A DNA stretch of 64,000 nucleotides from JBKQHQ01 sp052148715 (GCA_052148715.1 JBKQHQ010000193.1:11054-75053), one strand, 5' to 3'. Numbered from the stretch's first letter, positions 15,670 through 25,343 are shown. A program made the numbers and translations. The notes: generated by a model not told the origin, from the sequence alone.

Positions 15670-16925
15670 CGACGCGGGACGGCCGCACCGACCGGCGGCT
15701 AGGCCATGCCGACTGGCTGGCGCGCGGCGCATGGGCGCAGGTGGTCGCGGTCCTCGATCGCGATGGCGAAGAGGCCCGCGTCGTCGGCGGCGCCGTGCGC
15801 AACGCGCTTCTCGGCTTGCCGCATGGCGATATCGACGTGGCGACCACCGCGCTGCCGGATGACGTCATCCGCCGCGCCCAGGCCGCCGGCTTCAAGGTGG
15901 CCCCGACCGGCATCGAGCACGGCACCGTGACGGTCGTCGTTGACGAGATCCCGGTCGAGGTGACGACCTTGCGCCAGGACGTCGAGACCTTTGGACGGAA
16001 AGCCATTGTCAGGTTCGGCCGCGACTGGCGGGCGGACGCCGAACGCCGCGACTTCACCATGAATGCGCTCTCGGCCTCGCACGACGGCGTCGTCTACGAT
16101 TATGTCGGCGGGCTCGCCGACCTCGATGCGCGCCGCGTGCGCTTCATCGGCGATCCGGGCAGACGCATTGCCGAAGACTACCTGCGCATTCTGCGCTTCT
16201 TTCGTTTCCATGCCGCCTACGGGCATGGCGCTCCCGATCCTGCCGGCCTGCTGGCCTGCATTATGGGTCGCGCGGGCCTGGCGCATCTGTCACGCGAGCG
16301 CGTGCGGATGGAGTTGATGAAGCTCCTGGTTACGCCTGCTGCCGCCCCCACGCTGGCGGTGATGGCGGATGCCGGCCTGCTGCTGCTCGTCTTCGCCGGA
16401 GTGCCGCAAGTCAAGCACGTCGCCGCGATGGCGCTTGCGGAGGAAGCCTGCGGGCTTGTGCCCGACCCGCTCCGCAGGCTTGGCGCGTTGGCGGTTCTGA
16501 TCAGCGAGGACGCCGAACGCTTGTGGCAAAGACTGCGCCTGACCAATGCCGAGCACGAGCGCTTGCTCTCCATGGCCGACGGATGGTGGCGCATCGCGCC
16601 GCATGCCGATGATATGGGTGCGCGCGCGCTCCTCTACCGGCTCGGTCCGCAGCACTTCACGGATCGCGTGCTGCTCGCCTGGGCGCGCTCCGCGGCAGGA
16701 CCTGATACGGCGTGGGCCGATTTGGCGATGTTGCCGGAGCAATGGACCGCGCCGGCATTTCCGCTCAAGGCCGCGGACCTCATGGCGCGGGGCGTCCCCA
16801 AGGGACCGGCCCTCGGCGCGGCACTGCGGGCAGCCGAGGATGCATGGATCATGGCGGGCTTTCCGATCGACGCGCCGGCCTTGGCGGCGATTGCCGCCAG
16901 TGCCGCCCGTCGGGCGCCGGATTAG
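15666..16925 (+). CDS. cca: CCA tRNA nucleotidyltransferase
   Basis: A 419-residue class II polymerase that adds or repairs the 3' CCA of tRNA. The head domain has the nucleotidyltransferase signature VVGGAVRNALLGLPHGDIDVAT near residues 39-60, with the two metal Asps in DID. It is followed by EVTTLRQDVETFGRKAIVRFG and the RRDFTMNAL motif; the neck has EDYLRILRFFRFHA. The start overlaps the DUF6111 stop. Last gene of its operon. A hairpin (CAAGGGC/GCCCTTG) follows downstream but lacks a T-run. Confidence 0.95.
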   Translation: MTTRDGRTDRRLGHADWLARGAWAQVVAVLDRDGEEARVVGGAVRNALLGLPHGDIDVATTALPDDVIRRAQAAGFKVAPTGIEHGTVTVVVDEIPVEVTTLRQDVETFGRKAIVRFGRDWRADAERRDFTMNALSASHDGVVYDYVGGLADLDARRVRFIGDPGRRIAEDYLRILRFFRFHAAYGHGAPDPAGLLACIMGRAGLAHLSRERVRMELMKLLVTPAAAPTLAVMADAGLLLLVFAGVPQVKHVAAMALAEEACGLVPDPLRRLGALAVLISEDAERLWQRLRLTNAEHERLLSMADGWWRIAPHADDMGARALLYRLGPQHFTDRVLLAWARSAAGPDTAWADLAMLPEQWTAPAFPLKAADLMARGVPKGPALGAALRAAEDAWIMAGFPIDAPALAAIAASAARRAPD

Positions 16926-17040
16926 ACCGTTATGGTGCCGCTAACGCGAATTTTGTTCTCGTTTGGGGGTGGACTCCTCGGCCCCTCGTCACGCCCGGGC
17001 GCAAGGGATATCAAGGGCGGAGCCCTTGGCTAGTTAGCGC

Positions 17041-17808
17041 ATGGACATCGCAAACGCCGTTGCCGGGGTTGCGCCCTATCAGCTCGCTCTGGTCGCGGCG
17101 GTCGCGCTGTTTGCATCCGTGATCGGCGGTGTCGCCGGCTACGGGACCGGCGCGCTGGTGCCGCTCGTCCTGGTCCCGCTGGTTGGCGCCGAGCCGGTCG
17201 TGCCGATCATCGCCATTTCGGCCTTGCTCACCAATACCGGGCGCGCGGCCGCCTTCCGTCGCTTCATCGATCGCCGGCGCGTGCTGATCGTGCTTGCCGC
17301 GGCGGTGCCGACCTGCATCCTCGGCGCTTACGGCTACACTAGGCTGACCAATACCGGCGCCATGCTGGTGATCGGCGTGATGCTGATCCTGACCGTGCCG
17401 CTGCGCCGGCTGCTGCGGCGCGGAGATTTTCGCCTCGGCGAGAGCGGATTGGCCGCTGGTGCGGCGGGCTACGGCGTGTTGGTGGGGGGCACGGCCGGTT
17501 CGGGCGTGATCCTGCTGTCGCTCCTGATGGCGGCCGGGCTCGAGGGCGCCGGCGTCGTCGCGACCGACGCAGCGGTGTCGATCGTGATCGCCGTCGCGCG
17601 CATGCTGGTGTTTGGTCTTGCCGGCGTGGTCAGCGCGCAGGTGATTGCGCTCGCGCTGTTGATCGGGGGCATTTCCTTGCCCGGCGCCTTTCTCGCCAAG
17701 GCGCTCGTGGCACGGCTGCCGCTCCATGTGCACGCGGTGATGCTCGACGCGGTCGTGCTGACCGGCGGAGCGGTCATGGTCGTGCGCGCGCTGCGTTTGG
17801 CTTTCTGA
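17041..17808 (+). CDS. TauE/SafE family membrane permease
   Basis: A 255-residue integral membrane protein with about eight helices and the TauE/SafE duplication: GGVAGYGTGALVPLVLVPL near the N-terminus and GVLVGGTAGSGVILLSLLMAAG in the second half. The family exports sulphite, sulphoacetate or other organic sulphur anions, but most members have no known substrate. It appears to be a single gene, converging on hemF with a 24-nt gap. Confidence 0.88.
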   Translation: MDIANAVAGVAPYQLALVAAVALFASVIGGVAGYGTGALVPLVLVPLVGAEPVVPIIAISALLTNTGRAAAFRRFIDRRRVLIVLAAAVPTCILGAYGYTRLTNTGAMLVIGVMLILTVPLRRLLRRGDFRLGESGLAAGAAGYGVLVGGTAGSGVILLSLLMAAGLEGAGVVATDAAVSIVIAVARMLVFGLAGVVSAQVIALALLIGGISLPGAFLAKALVARLPLHVHAVMLDAVVLTGGAVMVVRALRLAF

Positions 17809-17832
17809 ACACTCTAGCCGCGCGATGCCAGC

Positions 17833-18729
17833 CTACGGCCACTTTACCACGGGCGGCATCGAGGAGAGGATCGAATCCACGTTGCCGCCGGTTTTCAGGC
17901 CGAAGATCGTGCCGCGGTCGTAGAGCAGATTGAACTCGACATAGCGGCCGCGGCGGATGAGCTGCTCCTCGCGTTCGGCTTGTGTCCATGGCTTGCCGAA
18001 ATTGCGCCGTACGAGCTCGGGATAGATTTTCAGGAACGCGCGGCCGACGTCCTGGGTGAAGGCGAAATCGGCCTCCCAGTCGCCGCTGTCATGCCAGTCA
18101 TAAAAGATGCCGCCGATGCCGCGCGGCTCGTTGCGGTGTTTTAGAAAGAAATAGTCGTCGCACCAGGCCTTGTATTTGTCGTAGGGCGCGATCGATGCAT
18201 GGGCATCGCAGGCCGCGCGCATCGCCGCGTGAAACGCGATCGTGTCGGGATCATCCTGCGTGCGGCGATGGTCGAGCACCGGGGTGAGATCGGCGCCGCC
18301 GCCGAACCAGGCCTTGGTCGTCACCACAAAGCGGGTGTTCATGTGCACCGCGGGGACGTGCGGATTGTGCAGGTGCGCGATCAGCGAGATGCCGGAGGCG
18401 AAGAAGCGCGGATCGCTCTCGGCGCCCGGGATTTGCCCGCGGAACTCCGGCGCGAATTCGCCGTGCACGGTCGAGACGTGCACGCCGACCTTCTCGAACA
18501 CCCGCCCGCGCAGGATCGCCATCACGCCCCCGCCGCCAGGCTCCCCGGTATGGTCGGTGCGCTGCCAAGGCGTGCGCATGAGGCGGCCCGCGGCCAGGTC
18601 GGCGAGCGGAGCGGCCGGCGGAAGGTCGTCCTCGATCACCTCGAACGCCGCGCAGATCTTGTCGCGCAGCGCTTCGAACCAAGCTCGTGCCCGGGCCTTG
18701 CGTGCTTCCAGCGATTCGATGTCGTTCAT
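17833..18729 (-). CDS. hemF: Oxygen-dependent coproporphyrinogen III oxidase
   Basis: A 298-residue HemF, which oxidatively decarboxylates coproporphyrinogen III to protoporphyrinogen IX using O2. Family signatures are intact: HMNTRFVVTTKAWFGGGADL, YDKYKAWCDDYFFLKHRNE and RGRYVEFNLLYDRGTIFGL. An open frame extends 30 codons upstream, but the ATG at MNDIESLEARK matches the family start. It stands alone; no FNR/FixK-type box is visible upstream. Confidence 0.95.
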   Translation of the reverse strand: MNDIESLEARKARARAWFEALRDKICAAFEVIEDDLPPAAPLADLAAGRLMRTPWQRTDHTGEPGGGGVMAILRGRVFEKVGVHVSTVHGEFAPEFRGQIPGAESDPRFFASGISLIAHLHNPHVPAVHMNTRFVVTTKAWFGGGADLTPVLDHRRTQDDPDTIAFHAAMRAACDAHASIAPYDKYKAWCDDYFFLKHRNEPRGIGGIFYDWHDSGDWEADFAFTQDVGRAFLKIYPELVRRNFGKPWTQAEREEQLIRRGRYVEFNLLYDRGTIFGLKTGGNVDSILSSMPPVVKWP

Positions 18730-19199
18730 CGTGGTTACCTGACACAGATCGAGGCCAAGCGCATTCTGGTGATCGCGATCGCCTGTGGTATCAACCGACG
18801 GCCGCCCAGCAAATATCAAGGCATGCGGAAGCGTTGTAAGGAACCGCCGTTAGGAACTCTAGCTGTGCACGAAGCTCAGCCAATGGACGCAAATCCGCTT
18901 CGAAAGCGTCAACGTCATGCTCCGGTAGAAATTGAGGCCGATATCTGCCCGCGAGTGATGAGATTCGCGGTCGAATCTCTCCATTGCCGCAGCAATGGGT
19001 AGCGAGCATGCGCGACAAGACGCGGATGAGCGTGAAGGACCATAGGGAGCATTACGATCGGAGCAGGGCGCAGGTCGCCCTCCTGGAATAAGATACTATC
19101 AATGATTGCATTGACGCGCGACCAAGAATGGCCTGCCTGGGAATCCCAAGTAGAGACGACCTCGAAGCAGTCGGACACCACAATGGAGCAAGAGAGTCC
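18730..19199. other. Intergenic region between hemF and the phosphatase gene, no assignable gene
   Basis: A 470-base divergent spacer. The minus strand carries two overlapping open frames of 75 and 98 codons, but neither contains a recognisable domain and they occupy different frames, so they are not supported as genes. A decayed gene cannot be excluded. Promoters for hemF and for the phosphatase must lie here; I see no confident -35/-10 pair. Confidence 0.5.
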
Positions 19200-20801
19200 G
19201 TGCGCAACCAAACAAGCATGACCCGGCGCCGATTCGCCGCCGCCGCGGGCTTAGGGGCCGCAGCCCTGGTCGGCGCGCCGGCCGTCCTGGGCCGGGCGCT
19301 CGCGCAAGGGCGCCATTGGAGCAGCGATCCGTTTCGGCTCGGCGTCGCGTCGGGTGCCCCACGTGCCGACGGCTTCGTGCTGTGGACGCGGCTCGCCCCG
19401 CAGCCGCTGTCGCAAGATCCGGCAGCGCCCGGCGGCATGAGCGGCGGCGACGTGAAAGTCGCCTACGAGATTGCGACCGATGACGGCATGCATGACGTGG
19501 TGCGGCGCGGGGAGGCGAGGTCGGAGGCAGCCTTCGCCTATTCGGTTCACGCCGATGTTGGCGGGCTGTTGCCGGGCCGGTCCTATTGGTATCGCTTCAG
19601 AAGCGGCGAGGCGGTGAGCCGGGTCGGCCGGGCGTCGACCTTGCCGGCGCCAGGTCCCTCGATCGACCGGTTGCGGTTCGGCTTCGTCTCCTGCTCCAAC
19701 TACGAGACCGGCTATTTCTCCGCCTATCGGCATCTTGCCGACGAGCATCCCGAATACGTCCTCTATCTCGGCGACTACATTTACGAATACGTCGAAGAGG
19801 CGCGCCCGACGGTGCGCCGGCACAGCGACGGCATCGAGGCCGCGACCCTCCCGACCTACCGCAACCGCTATGCGCAATATCGGCTCGATGCCGATCTGCA
19901 GCGGCTGCATGCGGAGGCGCCCGCGCTCGTCACCTGGGACGACCATGAGGTCGCGAACGATTACGCGGACCAATGGTCGCAGTATTTCGACAATCCGATC
20001 CTGTTTCTGCAGCGGCGGGCGGCCGCGTATCAGGCCTTCTACGAGCACATGCCGGTGCGGCCGATCCTGTCGCGCCCGAACGGGCCGGTGATGCGCATCT
20101 ACGACCGTTTCGCTTTCGGCGACCTCGCCGAGATCTCGATGGTCGACGGCCGGCAGTACCGCTCGCGCGTCGCCTGCTACGGGCCGCCCAACAAGGGCGG
20201 CGGTCGCCTGGAATCGAACGCGAGCTGCCCCGAACGCCGCGATGCCGGCCGCACGATGCTCGGCTTCGCTCAGGAGGCCTGGTTGTTCGGGGCGTTGGCG
20301 CGCTCGCGCGCGAATTGGAACGTCATTGCGCAAGACGTGCTGATGGCGCAGCTGCGCCAAAAACAATCGGATGGCGCCGACCGCTTCTGGACCGACGATT
20401 GGGACGGTTATCCGGCCGGCCGCACGCGCCTGCTGCAGCAGCTGGCGAAAAACAAGACCGCTAATCCCGTCGTGCTTGGCGGCGACATGCACGCGTTCTT
20501 CGCCAACGACCTGCGGCTCGATTTCGACGACCCCGGCTCCCCGGTCGTCGCCACCGAGTTCGTCGGCACCTCGATCTCTTCGGCGGGACCGCCCTACGAT
20601 CTGATTGCGTCCGCCTTGCCCGACAATCCGCACGTCCACTATTTCGAAAGCCGCAAGCGCGGCTACGCCCTGGTCGATCTGGACCGCACCAAGATGACGA
20701 CCAACTTTCGCGCGGTCTCCGAGGTGACCGACCCTGATGCCGGCATTTCCACCCTCAAAACGTTCACGGTGGAAGACGGTCGTCCCGGCATCGTGGTCTG
20801 A
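19200..20801 (+). CDS. PhoD-like alkaline phosphatase/phosphodiesterase, Tat-exported
   Basis: A 533-residue secreted metallophosphatase of the PhoD family. A twin-arginine signal (MTRRRFAAAAGLG ... LGRALAQ) precedes a fibronectin-like PhoD N-domain. The catalytic domain follows with FGFVSCSNYETGYFSAYRH, LYLGDYIYEY, TWDDHEVANDY and LGGDMHAFF. These motifs carry the ligands of the Fe/Ca centre. I chose the GTG six codons before MTRRRF because AGAGAG lies about 7 nt upstream; the ATG at 19218 is the alternative. Likely role: periplasmic release of phosphate from organic esters. No PHO box was confidently seen. Confidence 0.92.
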   Translation: MRNQTSMTRRRFAAAAGLGAAALVGAPAVLGRALAQGRHWSSDPFRLGVASGAPRADGFVLWTRLAPQPLSQDPAAPGGMSGGDVKVAYEIATDDGMHDVVRRGEARSEAAFAYSVHADVGGLLPGRSYWYRFRSGEAVSRVGRASTLPAPGPSIDRLRFGFVSCSNYETGYFSAYRHLADEHPEYVLYLGDYIYEYVEEARPTVRRHSDGIEAATLPTYRNRYAQYRLDADLQRLHAEAPALVTWDDHEVANDYADQWSQYFDNPILFLQRRAAAYQAFYEHMPVRPILSRPNGPVMRIYDRFAFGDLAEISMVDGRQYRSRVACYGPPNKGGGRLESNASCPERRDAGRTMLGFAQEAWLFGALARSRANWNVIAQDVLMAQLRQKQSDGADRFWTDDWDGYPAGRTRLLQQLAKNKTANPVVLGGDMHAFFANDLRLDFDDPGSPVVATEFVGTSISSAGPPYDLIASALPDNPHVHYFESRKRGYALVDLDRTKMTTNFRAVSEVTDPDAGISTLKTFTVEDGRPGIVV

Positions 20802-20892
20802 CATTCGGTGGCGGCGCTTTCAGTCAAGCTCGAGCCGACGATCGGCAACCGCGGGCTTGCGCCGCGCGGGCTCGTCACGACAGTCCCTAACC

Positions 20893-21354
20893 TTATTGGC
20901 GCGGAAAGGCGTCGAGTTGCCGTAGTGCTTCGCCAATCGCCATGGCGGTCGCAACGGCGACGTTGAGCGAGCGCAGCCCTTCGCGCATCGGAATGACCAA
21001 GCGTGCATCGGCCGCGGCGTGGACGTGCTCGCCGGCGCCGGAAGATTCGCGGCCGAACAGCAGCACGTCCTCGTGCTCGAAGGCGTGATCGAGATACGAG
21101 GTGCCGGCGCGGGTGGTGAAGAGGACGAGGCGAACGCGCTCGCCTTTTCGCCATGCCTCGAAGGCGCGCCAATCGGAATGGCGCACCACGGTAACCTGAT
21201 GGAGGTAATCCATTCCGGCGCGGCGGAAGGCGCGGTCGGAGGTTGGGAAGCCGGCGGGCTCGATGATATGCGCCTCGACCCCAAAGCACGCACAGAGCCG
21301 CAGAATCGTCCCCGTATTCTGCGCGATGTCCGGTTCAAGAAGAGCGATGCGCAT
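20893..21354 (-). CDS. trmL: tRNA (cytidine(34)-2'-O)-methyltransferase
   Basis: A 153-residue SPOUT methyltransferase that 2'-O-methylates the wobble base of certain leucine tRNAs with S-adenosylmethionine. It begins with MRIALLEPDIAQNTGTILRL and has the knot motifs LLFGRESSGAGEHV and IPMREGLRSLNVAVATAMA. An upstream frame is open, but the family starts at this methionine. It is divergent from the bc1 operon, with a 273-nt spacer. Confidence 0.94.
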   Translation of the reverse strand: MRIALLEPDIAQNTGTILRLCACFGVEAHIIEPAGFPTSDRAFRRAGMDYLHQVTVVRHSDWRAFEAWRKGERVRLVLFTTRAGTSYLDHAFEHEDVLLFGRESSGAGEHVHAAADARLVIPMREGLRSLNVAVATAMAIGEALRQLDAFPRQ

Positions 21355-21627
21355 GCGGCGCCGACCCGAGAGGTGCGCGCCGGCCGGCGTCTGAAACATC
21401 GCTGCGGTAGGCGCTGGTGCGGCTTTTGGTTCGCCGTCAAAGAACATGCGCTAGCGGGCTTGCGCTCTTCCGGCAAGGGTGCCAATAGAAACCCCGCCGG
21501 ATTTCGCCGCCTGCCGCCTTTCCCCGAGGCCGGAAGCGGCGGGTCTCCCGCCGCCAATGAGACGCCGTTCTCAGTGGTGCGCTGCGCGGGCGGGCTGGCC
21601 GGCAAGACGGGAAAGGGACTTGTCACA

Positions 21628-22155
21628 GTGACAACGATGTCTTCGGCTGAGCCTACGCGCCGCGACTTTCTCTACATAGCGACCGGCATGGTGGGAGCGG
21701 TGGGGGCGGCCGCGACGTTGGTGCCGCTCGTTGGCCAGATGAATCCCGATGCCTCGACGATTGCGGCCGGCGCGCCGATTCAGGTGGACCTCGCGCCCAT
21801 CGCCGAAGGCCAGATCATCAAGGTTTTCTGGCGTAGCAAGCCGATCTTTATCTTCCATCGCACCGCCAAGGACGTCGATCTTGCGCGCCAGGTGAACGTC
21901 AGCAGCCTGCCGGATCCGCAGCCCGACCAGGACCGGGTCAAGCAGGGCCATGACCAGTGGCTGGTCGTGATTGGCATCTGCACCCATCTCGGCTGCATTC
22001 CCGTCGCGCACGAAGGGAACTATGATGGTTGGTTTTGTCCGTGCCACGGTTCGCAATACGATTCTTCCGGCCGCATCCGGCAGGGACCGGCCCCCGCGAA
22101 CCTCCCGCTGCCTCCTTACTCCTTCGTTTCCGACAGCCAAATTCAGATAGGCTGA
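21628..22155 (+). CDS. petA: Ubiquinol-cytochrome c reductase Rieske iron-sulfur subunit
   Basis: A 175-residue Rieske protein of the cytochrome bc1 complex. An N-terminal anchor with a Tat-like TRRDFLYIATG motif leads to a membrane helix. The 2Fe-2S ligands are CTHLGC and CPCHGS, about 20 residues apart, with the SQYDSSGRIRQGPAP segment after. The reading frame is open far upstream, but GTG at VTTMSSAEP is preceded by GAAAGGGA at 9 nt; ATG at 21637 is the alternative. First of petA-petB-petC, with gaps of 6 and 15 nt. The complex transfers electrons from quinol to cytochrome c. Confidence 0.94.
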   Translation: MTTMSSAEPTRRDFLYIATGMVGAVGAAATLVPLVGQMNPDASTIAAGAPIQVDLAPIAEGQIIKVFWRSKPIFIFHRTAKDVDLARQVNVSSLPDPQPDQDRVKQGHDQWLVVIGICTHLGCIPVAHEGNYDGWFCPCHGSQYDSSGRIRQGPAPANLPLPPYSFVSDSQIQIG

Positions 22156-22161
22156 CGCCGC

Positions 22162-23454
22162 ATGCTGCAAGGTTCTCCGATGCAAGGACACGCGACCTAC
22201 CAACCGCAGAGCCCGTTCATGCAATGGCTCGAGCGGCGGCTGCCCATTGCCGGCCTGGTCTATTCCTCGTTCGTCGTCTATCCGACGCCGCGCAACCTAA
22301 ACTATTGGTGGACGTTCGGCGCCGTTCTCTCGTTCATGCTGGGGGTGCAGATCATCACCGGCATCGTTCTAGCGATGCACTACACGCCGCACGTCGACTA
22401 CGCCTTCAATTCCGTCGAAGCGATCATGCGCGACGTCAATTACGGCTGGCTGTTACGCTACGTGCATGCGAACGGCGCGTCGATGTTTTTCTTGGCTGCG
22501 TATATCCACATGTTCCGCGGCATGTATTACGGCTCCTATAAGGAGCCGCGCGAGGTGCTGTGGATCCTCGGGGTCATCCTGCTGCTGCTCATGATCGCCA
22601 CGGGCTTCATGGGCTACGTGCTGCCGTGGGGTCAGATGAGCTACTGGGCCGCCACCGTCATCACCAATCTGTTCTCGGCCATTCCGGTGGTTGGCGAAGC
22701 GATCGTCACTTGGCTATGGGGCGGATTTGGCGTCGGCAATCCGACCCTCAATCGGTTCTATTCGCTGCACTACCTGCTGCCGTTCGTGATCGCCGGGGTT
22801 GTCGTGCTGCATATTTGGGCGCTGCACGTGGTCGGACAAAATAATCCGACGGGCGTCGAGCCGAAAACTGATCTGGACACGGTCGCGTTCACGCCGTACG
22901 CGACCGCCAAGGACGGTTTCGTGGTCGTGGCGTTCTGCCTGCTCTACGGGTGGCTCGTCTTCTACACGCCAGACTACCTGAGCCACGCGGACAATTACAT
23001 CCCGGCCGACTACTCGGTCACGCCAATGCATATTGTGCCCGAATGGTATTATTTGCCGTTCTACGCGATCCTGCGCGCCATTCCGAACAAACTTTTCGGG
23101 GTGGCCGCGCTAGGGGCATCGATCGTGATCCTCGCCTTCCTTCCGTGGCTCGATACGTCGCGCGTGCGCTCGGGCCGGTACCGGCCGCTCTTTCGCCAGT
23201 TCTTTTGGGTATTCGTGCTCACTTGCATCGTCCTTGGCTGGCTCGGCTCGAAGCCGCCGGAGGGCGGTTATGTGCTCGCCGCACGCCTGCTCACGGTCTA
23301 CTATTTCGCCTATTTCCTGATCATCCTGCCGCTGCTTGGCCTCGTCGAGAAGACCAAGCCGCTGCCGAACTCGATTTCGGAATCCGTCCTTGGTGAAGGC
23401 GCCCCGATCGCCGCCATGGCATCGCCTGCTGTGCCATCGGCAAGCAAGGCTTGA
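22162..23454 (+). CDS. petB: Cytochrome b of the bc1 complex
   Basis: A 430-residue inner-membrane cytochrome b with eight or nine helices. The haem-binding region GIVLAMHYTP, RYVHANGASMFFLAAYIHMFRG and YSLHYLLPFVIAGVVVLHIWALH carries the paired axial histidines. The quinol-site PEWY motif is present (HIVPEWYYLPFYAILRA). It ends with a hydrophilic tail and a stop before petC, so it is not fused to cytochrome c1 as in Bradyrhizobium FbcH. Confidence 0.96.
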   Translation: MLQGSPMQGHATYQPQSPFMQWLERRLPIAGLVYSSFVVYPTPRNLNYWWTFGAVLSFMLGVQIITGIVLAMHYTPHVDYAFNSVEAIMRDVNYGWLLRYVHANGASMFFLAAYIHMFRGMYYGSYKEPREVLWILGVILLLLMIATGFMGYVLPWGQMSYWAATVITNLFSAIPVVGEAIVTWLWGGFGVGNPTLNRFYSLHYLLPFVIAGVVVLHIWALHVVGQNNPTGVEPKTDLDTVAFTPYATAKDGFVVVAFCLLYGWLVFYTPDYLSHADNYIPADYSVTPMHIVPEWYYLPFYAILRAIPNKLFGVAALGASIVILAFLPWLDTSRVRSGRYRPLFRQFFWVFVLTCIVLGWLGSKPPEGGYVLAARLLTVYYFAYFLIILPLLGLVEKTKPLPNSISESVLGEGAPIAAMASPAVPSASKA

Positions 23455-23469
23455 GCAAGGATTACCGCC

Positions 23470-24345
23470 ATGACCGCGCGCCGGAATCTCGCTGCCATCC
23501 TCCTGGCCGTCGCCCTCGCCGCGCTTGCGAACCATGCCGCGACTGCGCAGGAGGAAGCCGAAACGCCGCCGCGGCTGACATGGTCGTTCGCCGGACCGTT
23601 CGGGAAATATGACGAGGCTCAATTGCAGCGCGGCTTCAAGGTCTACCGCGATGTCTGCAGCCTCTGCCACAGCTTGAAGCTCTTGGCCTTCCGCAATCTC
23701 GCCGATCCCGGCGGCCCAGGATTTACTGTAGCACAGGCGAAGACGATTGCCGCCACTTGGGAGCGCCCGGTCCAGGATGGACCGAACGACCAGGGCGAGA
23801 TGTTCGAGCGGCCGCCGACGCTTGCTGATCATTTCCCGCCGCCGTTTGCGAATCCTCAAGCCGCGCGGGCCGTCTATGGCCAGGCGCCGCCCGACCTATC
23901 GGTGATGGCCAAGGCGCGCACCTATGAGCGCGGCTTCCCTTGGTTCCTGCTCGATCTCGTGACGCAGTACCAGGAGGAAGGGCCCGAATACATCGCGGCC
24001 TTGCTCAAGGGCTACGAGAAGACTCCGCCGCCGGGCAAGACGGTCCCGAAAGGCACATTCTACAACCGATATTTCCCGGGCAACGCCATCAAGATGCAGG
24101 CGCCGCTCAGTGATGGCAGGGTCACGTATGACGATGGCTCGCCGGCGACGGTCGAGCAATATTCCAAGGACGTTGCCGCATTCTTGATGTGGGCGGCCGA
24201 GCCGCAGCTTGATGCCCGCAAGCGCATCGGCTTCCAGGTCATGATTTTTCTGATCGTGCTGACGGGGCTGATGTACTTCACCAAGAAGAGGATCTGGCAC
24301 GCGGTGGAATTGCATCCGGAAGGCGCTCCCGGCAAGCGCGCTTGA
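23470..24345 (+). CDS. petC: Cytochrome c1 of the bc1 complex
   Basis: A 291-residue periplasmic cytochrome with a signal peptide (residues about 1-26, ending HAATAQE). The haem c motif is CSLCH near residue 61, the likely sixth ligand Met is in GNAIKMQAPL, and a C-terminal anchor helix (VMIFLIVLTGLMYFTKKRIW) holds it in the membrane. It starts 15 nt after petB and ends the bc1 operon. Confidence 0.96.
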   Translation: MTARRNLAAILLAVALAALANHAATAQEEAETPPRLTWSFAGPFGKYDEAQLQRGFKVYRDVCSLCHSLKLLAFRNLADPGGPGFTVAQAKTIAATWERPVQDGPNDQGEMFERPPTLADHFPPPFANPQAARAVYGQAPPDLSVMAKARTYERGFPWFLLDLVTQYQEEGPEYIAALLKGYEKTPPPGKTVPKGTFYNRYFPGNAIKMQAPLSDGRVTYDDGSPATVEQYSKDVAAFLMWAAEPQLDARKRIGFQVMIFLIVLTGLMYFTKKRIWHAVELHPEGAPGKRA

Positions 24346-24423
24346 TGCAGAGTGTTGCGTCGACTGGAATCACGCGAAGGATGGGGCGATCGCGTCGGAA
24401 CATGCTCTGAGTGAGCAGCGACA

Positions 24424-25299
24424 ATGACCAAAGCAGTCCTCGGCGTCATCGGCGGCTCCGGCATCTACGACCTTCCGGGGCTCGAGAATGTGCGTGAGGA
24501 GGTCGTTGCGAGCCCATGGGGCGCCGCGTCGGCGCCATTGCGGATCGGCACGATTGCCGGACTGCCCGTGGTGTTCCTGTCGCGCCACGACAAGGGCCAC
24601 CGGATTTCACCCTCGGACATCAACTACCGGGCCAATATCGACGTGCTCAAACGCGTCGGCGTTACCGATCTCGTGTCATTGTCGGCCTGCGGATCGTTCA
24701 AGGAGGATCTGCCGCCCGGCACCTTCGTCCTGGTCGACCAGTTCGTCGACCGCACGCATCTGCGCCAGAATTCATTTTTCGGCACCGGCTGTGTGGCGCA
24801 TGTGTCGATGGCGCATCCGGTGTCGCCGCGCCTGCGCCTTCATCTCGCTGAGGCGGGCGCTGCCGAGGAGATCCATCTAGCGCGCAACGGCACCTATGTA
24901 TGCATCGAGGGACCGCAGTTTTCCAGCTTGGCGGAAAGTTTGACCTACAAGCAGCTCGGTTATTCCGTCGTCGGCATGACCAACATGCCGGAGGCCAAGC
25001 TCGCGCGCGAAGCCGAGATCTGTTACGCGACCGTTGCGATGGTCACCGATTTCGACTGCTGGCACCCCGACCATGACGCGGTCACGGTGCAGGACGTGAT
25101 CAAGGTGCTTAATGCCAATGTCGAGAAGGCGAGGCGTCTTGCCGCGAGACTGGCGCGCGATTTTCCGCGCGAGCATGAGCCGTGTCCGATCGGCTCCGAC
25201 CGTGCCCTCGATACGGCGCTGATCACCGCGCCTGAGGCGCGCGATCCAGCGCTGCTGAAGAAGCTCGATGCAGTCGCGGGAAGGGTGCTGCGGGGGTAA
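24424..25299 (+). CDS. mtnP: S-methyl-5'-thioadenosine phosphorylase
   Basis: A 291-residue phosphorylase of the PNP/MTAP family that splits methylthioadenosine to adenine and methylthioribose-1-phosphate. Motifs: LGVIGGSGIYDLPGL at the N-terminus, phosphate site FLSRHDKGHRISPSDINYRAN, CIEGPQFSSLAES and the base site VGMTNMPEAKLAREAEICYA. The adenine salvage gene apt lies close downstream, which fits the product. A short repeat and a small antisense gene separate the two. Confidence 0.94.
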   Translation: MTKAVLGVIGGSGIYDLPGLENVREEVVASPWGAASAPLRIGTIAGLPVVFLSRHDKGHRISPSDINYRANIDVLKRVGVTDLVSLSACGSFKEDLPPGTFVLVDQFVDRTHLRQNSFFGTGCVAHVSMAHPVSPRLRLHLAEAGAAEEIHLARNGTYVCIEGPQFSSLAESLTYKQLGYSVVGMTNMPEAKLAREAEICYATVAMVTDFDCWHPDHDAVTVQDVIKVLNANVEKARRLAARLARDFPREHEPCPIGSDRALDTALITAPEARDPALLKKLDAVAGRVLRG

Positions 25300-25343
25300 G
25301 CGGCGCGAGCCCGCGCGCAGCCGCGCAAAGACGACGACATTCC

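Noticed and set aside
17012..17028. CAAGGGC/GCCCTTG hairpin as a terminator of the cca operon
   Set aside because: No T-run follows on either strand.
18791..19211. Two minus-strand open frames in the hemF-phosphatase spacer
   Set aside because: Different registers, no domain, no supported start; kept only as an intergenic note.
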